Positions 57,919-64,000 of a stretch of DNA of 64,000 nucleotides are shown here, one piece after another (position 1 is the first letter of the stretch; the number at the start of each line of letters is the position of its first letter). The notes beneath the pieces are model-generated. The model searched no databases. It was not told the DNA's origin and saw only the letters and a program-made list of their open reading frames with translations. The stretch is from Bacteroides ndongoniae (GTDB lineage: Bacteria > Bacteroidota > Bacteroidia > Bacteroidales > Bacteroidaceae), in the NCBI RefSeq assembly GCF_900108345.1, contig NZ_FNVV01000013.1:780944-844943 (forward strand). Reading direction: 5' to 3'. A program made the position numbers and the translations under genes.

Positions 57919-58215
57919 ATGAAAAGCAAGGAAACACGTTATCCGGACTATCCGCTGTTCAAGGGGCTGCAACGTCCTCTTGAAGTGATGGGATTGCAGG
58001 GCCGCTACATCTATTGGGCGGCAGGAACGGCAGGCGGAGCCATCGCGGGCTTCATAGCCGCTTACTGCCTTGCCGGATTCGTGGCCGGACTGGCCGCGCT
58101 GACAGTCATTCTGTCGGTGGGCATCGTGCTAATCATCTTCAAGCAGCGGAAAGGTCTGCACAGCAAGAGAACGGACCGAGGCGTGTTCGTCTATGCCTAC
58201 TCGCGTAAGGTCTGA
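57919..58215 (+). CDS. DUF4133 (TraF, VirB3-like) membrane protein
   Basis: A 98-residue protein with the family opening YPLFKGLQRPLEVMGLQGRY and two membrane helices. The equivalent gene of the first element (29178) shares this opening pattern (KGLxxP.E..GL...Y). It precedes the TraG-like ATPase, but with a 104-nt gap instead of an overlap. Confidence 0.85.
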   Translation: MKSKETRYPDYPLFKGLQRPLEVMGLQGRYIYWAAGTAGGAIAGFIAAYCLAGFVAGLAALTVILSVGIVLIIFKQRKGLHSKRTDRGVFVYAYSRKV

Positions 58216-58319
58216 CAAAATTAAACCATCACAGCAATGTGTGGCTATATTGAATGTTGAACGCGGGTAGGTTCGTATGAGATACGGGCCTACCCCTATT
58301 TAATTGAACGTATATTGAA

Positions 58320-61025
58320 ATGACCCTATACATTATCCTGATTTTCGTTGCCTTATGCGCGGGTATGGCCATATCCGTCCATGCGTTCGGTACCGGAGGC
58401 AAGCGCAAGCGTATCTTCCAGGACATCTATTTCTCGGTGGAAGACACGGAAGGCGTGGGTGTCCTGTACACCAAGACGGGCGAATACTCCGCCGTGCTGA
58501 AGATCGAGAATCCGGTACAGAAGTATTCGGCGAACATAGACAGCTACTACGATTTCACGCATCTGTTCTCCGCCCTTGCCCTGACCTTGGGAGAAGGTTA
58601 TGCCATTCACAAGCAGGACATCTTCGTGAGGAAGCGTTTTGTCAACGAGGATACCGGGAAGCAGGAGTTCCTTTCTGAATCGTATTTCCGGTATTTCAAG
58701 GGAAGGGCGTACACGGACAGCATGTGTTACCTGACCATCACGCAGGAAGCCAGGAAAAGCCGCCTTTTCTCGTTCGACAACAAGAAATGGCGTGATTTCC
58801 TTGTCAAGATCCGCAAGGTACAGGACCAGTTACGGGACAGCGGCGTGCAGGCGCGTTTCCTGAACAAATCCGAGGCAAGCGATTACGTGGACCGGTATTT
58901 CGCCATGAACTTCAAGGACCGTATCATCTCGATGACGAACTTCAAGACGGACGACGAGAGCGTCTCGATGGGTGACAAGCGCTGCAAGGTGTACAGTCTC
59001 GTGGACGTGGACTGCATCTCGCTGCCTTCGATGATCAGACCCTATACCAATATAGAAGTGAACAACACGGAAATGCCCGTGGATCTTGTCTCGGCCATTG
59101 ACAGCATTCCGAATGCCGATACAGTGGTCTATAACCAGGTCATCTTCCTTCCCAACCAGAAGCGTGAACTATCGCTGCTGGACAAGAAGAAGAACCGGCA
59201 CGCGAGCATTCCCAACCCGAGCAACCAGGCAGCGGTCGAAGACATAAAACGTGTACAGGAGGTGATTGCCCGCGAGAGCAAGCAGCTCGTGTACAGCCAT
59301 TTCAACCTTATAGTGGCCGTGTCCGGCGATACGGACCTGCAGAAGTGTACGAATCATCTGGAGAATGCTTTCGGTAGAATGGGAATCCATATCTCCAAAC
59401 GAGCCTACAACCAGCTGGAGCTGTTCGTCGGCTCGTTCCCAGGCAACTGCTACAGCCTGAATGAAGAGTATGACCGGTTCCTGACCCTATCGGACGCGGC
59501 GATGTGCCTGATGTACAAGGAACGTGTGCAGCACAGCGAAGACACCCCGGTGAAAGTCTATTACACTGACCGCCAGGGAGTGCCTGTCGCCATCGACATC
59601 ACCGGCAAGGAAGGCAGACAGAAACTGACGGACAACTCGAACTTTTTTGCCCTCGGGCCGAGCGGTTCCGGGAAATCCTTCCACATGAACTCTGTCGTGC
59701 GCCAGCTGCACGAACAGGGTACAGACATCGTAATGGTCGATACCGGAAACTCCTACGAGGGATTGTGCGAGTATCTGGGAGGCAAGTACATCAGCTACAC
59801 GGAGGAACGCCCCATCACGATGAACCCGTTCCGTATCCACAAGGAAGAGATGAACGTGGAAAAGACCGGCTTCCTGAAGAATCTTGTCCTGCTGATCTGG
59901 AAGGGCACGCAGGGAACAGTCACGAAGACGGAAGACCGTCTGGTGGAAAATGTAATCACCGATTATTACGACGCGTATTTCAACGGCTTCGACGGCTTCA
60001 CGCCCATGCAGCGGGAAGACCTGAGAAAAAGCCTCGCCATAGACGAACGCAACCGTGACGGGAACCGTGAGGAAAGCGAGCAGGAACGGAACAGCCGTAT
60101 CGAGTGCATGATAGACGAAATGGAACGCAGGCGCAAGGAGTTGAAGGTGGAAGAACTCTCGTTCAATTCATTTTACGAATACTCCGTCCAGCGTATTCCG
60201 GACATCTGTCACGAGAACCACATTTCGGGCATAGACCTCTCAACTTACCGCTACATGATGAAGGACTTCTACAGGGGCGGCAACCATGAAAAGACCCTGA
60301 ACGAGAACATGGACAGTTCGCTGTTCGACGAGACCTTCGTGGTGTTCGAGATTGACAGTATAAAGGATGATCCGCTGCTGTTCCCGCTTGTCACGCTGAT
60401 AATCATGGACGTGTTCCTGCAGAAGATGCGAATCAAGAAGAACCGCAAGGTGCTTGTCATCGAGGAAGCCTGGAAAGCCATTGCCAGTCCGCTGATGGCC
60501 GAGTACATCAAGTTCATGTACAAGACGGCCCGTAAGTTCTGGGCCAGCGTGGGCGTTGTGACACAGGAGATACAGGACATCATCGGCAGTGAAATCGTGA
60601 AAGAGGCCATCATCAACAACAGCGATGTGGTGATGCTGCTTGACCAGAGCAAGTTCAAGGAGCGTTTCGACACCATCAAGGCCATTCTCGGACTCACCGA
60701 TGTTGACTGCAAGAAGATATTCACGATCAACCGGCTGGACAACAAGGACGGCCGTTCGTTCTTCCGGGAGGTATTCATACGAAGGGGAACGACAAGCGGC
60801 GTGTATGGCGTGGAAGAGCCGCATGAATGCTACATGACCTACACGACCGAACGTGCTGAGAAGGAAGCCCTGAAACTCTACAAGAGGGAGCTCCGGTGCA
60901 GCCATCAGGAAGCCATCGAAGCCTATTGCCGGGACTGGGATGCCAGCGGCATCAGCAAGTCCCTGACATTCGCCCAGAAGGTCAACGAGGCCGGACGGGT
61001 ACTGAACCTGAAAGCAAAACAATAA
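58320..61025 (+). CDS. TraG-like VirB4-type ATPase, intronless
   Basis: A 901-residue conjugation ATPase. A short N-terminal membrane helix (LYIILIFVALCAGMAISVHA) is followed by the TraG N-terminal domain. Walker A is GPSGSGKS, Walker B is LVIEEAWKAIAS, and the C-terminal domain includes FWASVGVVTQEIQDII. It is complete, about 65 residues longer than the spliced TraG of the first element. It shows what the interrupted EEAW-KA site looks like without an intron. Confidence 0.9.
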   Translation: MTLYIILIFVALCAGMAISVHAFGTGGKRKRIFQDIYFSVEDTEGVGVLYTKTGEYSAVLKIENPVQKYSANIDSYYDFTHLFSALALTLGEGYAIHKQDIFVRKRFVNEDTGKQEFLSESYFRYFKGRAYTDSMCYLTITQEARKSRLFSFDNKKWRDFLVKIRKVQDQLRDSGVQARFLNKSEASDYVDRYFAMNFKDRIISMTNFKTDDESVSMGDKRCKVYSLVDVDCISLPSMIRPYTNIEVNNTEMPVDLVSAIDSIPNADTVVYNQVIFLPNQKRELSLLDKKKNRHASIPNPSNQAAVEDIKRVQEVIARESKQLVYSHFNLIVAVSGDTDLQKCTNHLENAFGRMGIHISKRAYNQLELFVGSFPGNCYSLNEEYDRFLTLSDAAMCLMYKERVQHSEDTPVKVYYTDRQGVPVAIDITGKEGRQKLTDNSNFFALGPSGSGKSFHMNSVVRQLHEQGTDIVMVDTGNSYEGLCEYLGGKYISYTEERPITMNPFRIHKEEMNVEKTGFLKNLVLLIWKGTQGTVTKTEDRLVENVITDYYDAYFNGFDGFTPMQREDLRKSLAIDERNRDGNREESEQERNSRIECMIDEMERRRKELKVEELSFNSFYEYSVQRIPDICHENHISGIDLSTYRYMMKDFYRGGNHEKTLNENMDSSLFDETFVVFEIDSIKDDPLLFPLVTLIIMDVFLQKMRIKKNRKVLVIEEAWKAIASPLMAEYIKFMYKTARKFWASVGVVTQEIQDIIGSEIVKEAIINNSDVVMLLDQSKFKERFDTIKAILGLTDVDCKKIFTINRLDNKDGRSFFREVFIRRGTTSGVYGVEEPHECYMTYTTERAEKEALKLYKRELRCSHQEAIEAYCRDWDASGISKSLTFAQKVNEAGRVLNLKAKQ

Positions 61026-61036
61026 AATCAGATACA

Positions 61037-61516
61037 ATGGGAAAATTTGATATAGACCGACCTATAGCGGAACTGTTCAGAGTTGAGCCTTACGCTCTCC
61101 GCATCCGCAACGTGTGCAACAGCCACGATATTGCCACCATCCGGGAACTGTGCCTGCACAGCAACTGGGACTTGATTCATTTCCGCCATTTGGGGGAAAG
61201 GAGCATCGCGCACATGGAAGAAATGCTGGGCAATTTCGGATTGCGTCTGGGCATGACTGAAAAGGAACTGGACGTATATATGGGACTTGAGTCAGACGAG
61301 GACAAAGCCGTCGCGGCTATCATGCGTTTCGAGGAATCGGAGGCGGTCAAGTGGGACCAGCGCCGGTATGAAGTAGCCAGAGACCTGTATGTCAGATACA
61401 GGGGTCTGTCCCCATACGAGGCTATGGAGGAAGCAGAGAAGCTGATACTGGCCCTGCAGGGAGTACCTGAGAAGAACAACCGCAGCAAGCGGAGAGGTAA
61501 TATTTTCAACCGTTGA
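61037..61516 (+). CDS. Small protein with RNA polymerase alpha-CTD-like domain
   Basis: A 159-residue protein. Residues about 18-70 (LRIRNVCNSHDIATIRELCL ... FRHLGERSIAHMEEML ... FGLRLGM) follow the helix-hairpin-helix pattern of the RNA polymerase alpha C-terminal domain, including the closing GLxLGM. The rest is helical and charged. Such domains bind UP-element DNA or activators. Inside a transfer operon it may tune transcription or bind DNA; the role is inferred. It lies 11 nt after the TraG-like gene. Confidence 0.65.
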   Translation: MGKFDIDRPIAELFRVEPYALRIRNVCNSHDIATIRELCLHSNWDLIHFRHLGERSIAHMEEMLGNFGLRLGMTEKELDVYMGLESDEDKAVAAIMRFEESEAVKWDQRRYEVARDLYVRYRGLSPYEAMEEAEKLILALQGVPEKNNRSKRRGNIFNR

Positions 61517-61521
61517 ACAGA

Positions 61522-64000
61522 ATGAACATGAAGCGACTGTCACTTGTCTTTGCAGTTCTGCTGCTTGCCTTCACGCAGCATGTCCACGCCCAGTATTACA
61601 GCGTGAACTATGACGCACGTACCGTGGCGGCAATGGCAGCCGCGTTCGGTACGGAGGTCGTGGCTGAAAGCTACTACCGTGAGCAGGTCGATGACATCCT
61701 GAAGCACTATACGGCGGCGGAGGTGGCGGCAGCCGGAATCTTCTCTTCCAAATTTCTGGAACACAAAGCACTCTCGGACCTCGGTATCTGGTGTAGCAGC
61801 ACGGAAAACTACTATTACCGCCGTATCTACCACATGGTGGCCGACAAGATCATACCGAAAATCTGGGTGGTGGCAAAGCAGATGCTTCACTCCCCACAGA
61901 CAGCGATCCACTGGGGCAGCTACCTGATGAAGGTGTGCGATGAGACGAAGAGCCTGTGTATGCAGTTCGAAAGCGTTGTGACAAACAGTACACTTTCGTT
62001 CTCGGACATCGCTTTTCTGGAGATCAACAGCGAGGTCGTGCCTCTGCTGAAACTTTCGGAACTGGGCGGTATAGACTGGCAGCGGATGCTGGACGATTTT
62101 TCCCGGATTCCTGACCGCTTTACACGGGAGAACCTGCAAAGCGACCTTGACAATCTCTACAATCTGGGTGTCGGTCTGGCAACGGCCGGTGCGAGTAATC
62201 TCGGCGATGCCCTGCTGCCTGAAAGTATGTTCCATAACCTGCTTTCGGGCAAGGTCAGCGAGATTGCCAACCTGTACGACCATTACTCCGGTCTGTTCGA
62301 GGAAGCGGAACAAGGTATCGGGAACCTGCTGCTGGACAAGATCGGCGGTCCTGACAACGTGGCCGGCCTGTTCGAGTTCGGGGATTACGACCTTGCCGGC
62401 TGGACCAGTGACTATATAGACGACGAAGCCGGGACTTATTACACGCAGCGCTGGTACATCGCCAGACGTGACCAAGGCAGCGTGTCATTGTGTGACTATT
62501 ACCCGCCCACGGACGACAACAGCATCCTGAACGGCGGTGAGTGGACCCGTTTCGAAACGAGCGACCCCGGTTTTTATCCCAATGCCTCGCAGCGGGAACA
62601 GGCTCTCTCCAACTCGGAACGATATGCCGGATGGTCGAGAAACCGTGTACAGCAGCTCAACAACCAGAATGACGGCAACACTTACAGCATCAACTACTGG
62701 CAGAACGCCTACATCATCAGCCGCGGCGGCAAGCAGACAAAGAAGGCTTACGCCTACGAGATACATGTCAAGAAAAGCTGGAACCATGAGGAAATCGTGT
62801 ATGAAGAGATATTCGATTCCTACACTATGGATCTGGAGACCTTCAAGGCGCAGCTCAATGCCCGTCTGTCGGAATTCAACGAGAACGAGGACGGCTATGT
62901 CTATTACATAGCTTCCGACGCGCGGAACTACTATCAGGCAACGGATGCCGCCAAACTTAAAGGATGCGAGAGCGTGACCATCAGCGTCACCTGCTCGGAC
63001 GGGGCCACCCTGGGCCAAGGTTCGACCCAGTACAAATGCAGGAAATGCGGCGGTTCACCCAATGCCCATACCAAGGATTGCTCCATGCAGACCTCCGTGA
63101 CGGAAAATGAACTTGACTTTTCGGAATTGGATGAGCTGATACGGGAGGCAGACAACCAGGTAGCCATGCTTCAATCACAGATCAAGGCACTGGAGGATGA
63201 GAACAAGGAGCTGCTGAAGAAAATATCCGAGGCCAGTGTAGAGGATGCTGCCGTTTACAGGCAGCAGTACAACGCCAACCTGACGCGTATCGGAGAGTTG
63301 AAGGCAGAACTGGCCGAGTGGCAGAAGAAACAGAAGGAATACGCTGATGCGAAGCAGGAAGCGGCAAACGACAATGACGTGCCGACGGACGACTACTACC
63401 GTATCCCGGCCATCATGCAGGACTGCAAGACGGCCTACAGTCTGTCGTGGCAGGACGGCGGTTCGTGGAATGGATACACGTTCGTCCGCAAGGCGACCAT
63501 GCCGAATATAGACGGCGAGATAACTTTCAAGGCAACCATCAGCATAGCACGCAAGCCGAAATACTTCCTCGGCATCAAGATTCACCGTGCCATTGTACAG
63601 ATCAGCTGGGAACTGACCTCGCAATACACCGACACGTATGTGGCCGACGTGCTGACATTCGACCCGGACCTTCCGGAAGAAGAAAAAGAGCGGATCGTGA
63701 ATGAACGTATCGCGGAAATCGCCCGGGAGCATCCGTCATGCAAGATCACGACGGAATATGCCCGTACCACTCCGATGGAAGATACCTCTACCGGAGAGGT
63801 GTACCACCTGCTGTGGTCAAGTGACCGTCTTGAAATCGCGCGTGAAGTGGATTCCCGGATTACGCAGATATACGCCGACCTGGTATCCCTGGAAAAGATG
63901 ATGCATTACAAGCGCAGCATCATCGACGTGCTGAAGGATGTCCTTCCGGATCTGAATATGGACGAAGGGCGACGCCTCACTCTCGTGGAAGAATGCCATG
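61522..64000 (+). CDS. Large secreted coiled-coil protein, 3' partial
   Basis: Open from ATG 61522 to the end of the window (826 codons, no stop). The protein starts with a signal peptide (MNMKRLSLVFAVLLLAFTQH, ending VHAQ). Next come a helical region, a short Cys motif (YKCRKCGGSPNAHTKDCSM) around residue 515-530, and a coiled coil (AMLQSQIKALEDENKELLKK). It takes the place of traI in the first operon but is far longer, and I recognise no family. Probably a periplasmic or surface part of the second transfer machine. Confidence 0.7.
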   Translation, partial: MNMKRLSLVFAVLLLAFTQHVHAQYYSVNYDARTVAAMAAAFGTEVVAESYYREQVDDILKHYTAAEVAAAGIFSSKFLEHKALSDLGIWCSSTENYYYRRIYHMVADKIIPKIWVVAKQMLHSPQTAIHWGSYLMKVCDETKSLCMQFESVVTNSTLSFSDIAFLEINSEVVPLLKLSELGGIDWQRMLDDFSRIPDRFTRENLQSDLDNLYNLGVGLATAGASNLGDALLPESMFHNLLSGKVSEIANLYDHYSGLFEEAEQGIGNLLLDKIGGPDNVAGLFEFGDYDLAGWTSDYIDDEAGTYYTQRWYIARRDQGSVSLCDYYPPTDDNSILNGGEWTRFETSDPGFYPNASQREQALSNSERYAGWSRNRVQQLNNQNDGNTYSINYWQNAYIISRGGKQTKKAYAYEIHVKKSWNHEEIVYEEIFDSYTMDLETFKAQLNARLSEFNENEDGYVYYIASDARNYYQATDAAKLKGCESVTISVTCSDGATLGQGSTQYKCRKCGGSPNAHTKDCSMQTSVTENELDFSELDELIREADNQVAMLQSQIKALEDENKELLKKISEASVEDAAVYRQQYNANLTRIGELKAELAEWQKKQKEYADAKQEAANDNDVPTDDYYRIPAIMQDCKTAYSLSWQDGGSWNGYTFVRKATMPNIDGEITFKATISIARKPKYFLGIKIHRAIVQISWELTSQYTDTYVADVLTFDPDLPEEEKERIVNERIAEIAREHPSCKITTEYARTTPMEDTSTGEVYHLLWSSDRLEIAREVDSRITQIYADLVSLEKMMHYKRSIIDVLKDVLPDLNMDEGRRLTLVEECH

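Overview
The window comes from a human-gut type Bacteroidales genome (Bacteroides, Phocaeicola or Parabacteroides). The support is Bacteroides-type TAnnTTTG promoter boxes, a CTnDOT-family conjugative transposon, a Bacteroidales type IV secretion operon, and gene families such as RteC, DUF4134 and PcfJ/PcfK-like proteins. Almost everything here is mobile-element DNA, and at least two conjugative elements lie side by side.

Region 1 (1-47657) is the right-hand two thirds of a CTnDOT-like element. Its order is: the end of a large SNF2-type helicase; a 5.5 kb AT-rich cassette array headed by a tyrosine recombinase; a GC-richer block of small membrane proteins and lipoproteins; an AraC regulator; the two-component pair rteA-rteB; a RibD/DHFR-like gene; rteC; an Abi_2-type gene; the leftward mobC-mobB-mobA genes with a hairpin-rich, probable oriT region; the rightward operon traA-traQ plus a lysozyme; and a leftward set of small late genes including PcfJ/PcfK-like proteins. 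traG is split by a 2.4 kb group II intron inserted exactly in its Walker B segment.

The most notable structure is the cassette array at 3.4-9.5 kb. Six one-gene cassettes follow a XerC/D-like recombinase, in the same orientation as it. They are separated by integron attC-like sites (TAAC ... A/G-TTA, about 55-60 nt, with internal hairpins). In five of six cassettes the 8-9 nt at the start are the exact inverted complement of the nt at the end, as expected of units that were once circles. Three encoded proteins look like polymorphic-toxin immunity families (Imm26-like, Imm10-like, SUFU-like), with no toxin nearby. From memory this matches the recombinase-associated acquired interbacterial defence (rAID-1) loci of gut Bacteroidales, here carried as cargo on a transferable element.

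Region 2 (about 47.7-51.5 kb) is a leftward remnant: a C-terminally truncated integrase, an intact integrase, a Toprim/zinc-finger replication protein, a 26-codon stub of a following gene, and a CTGCA-rich repeat tract.

Region 3 (about 51.7-64.0 kb) is the left end of a second conjugative element. It holds an integrase, a protein with an apparent 5' frameshift, an excisionase-like HTH protein, a RepA-like ATPase, a primase-like protein, and the start of a separate transfer operon (two DUF4134 proteins, DUF4133, an intact TraG-like ATPase, an RNA polymerase alpha-CTD-like protein, and a large secreted protein that runs off the window).

Gene names such as rteA or traG are assigned from remembered family features and gene order. 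No database search was possible.
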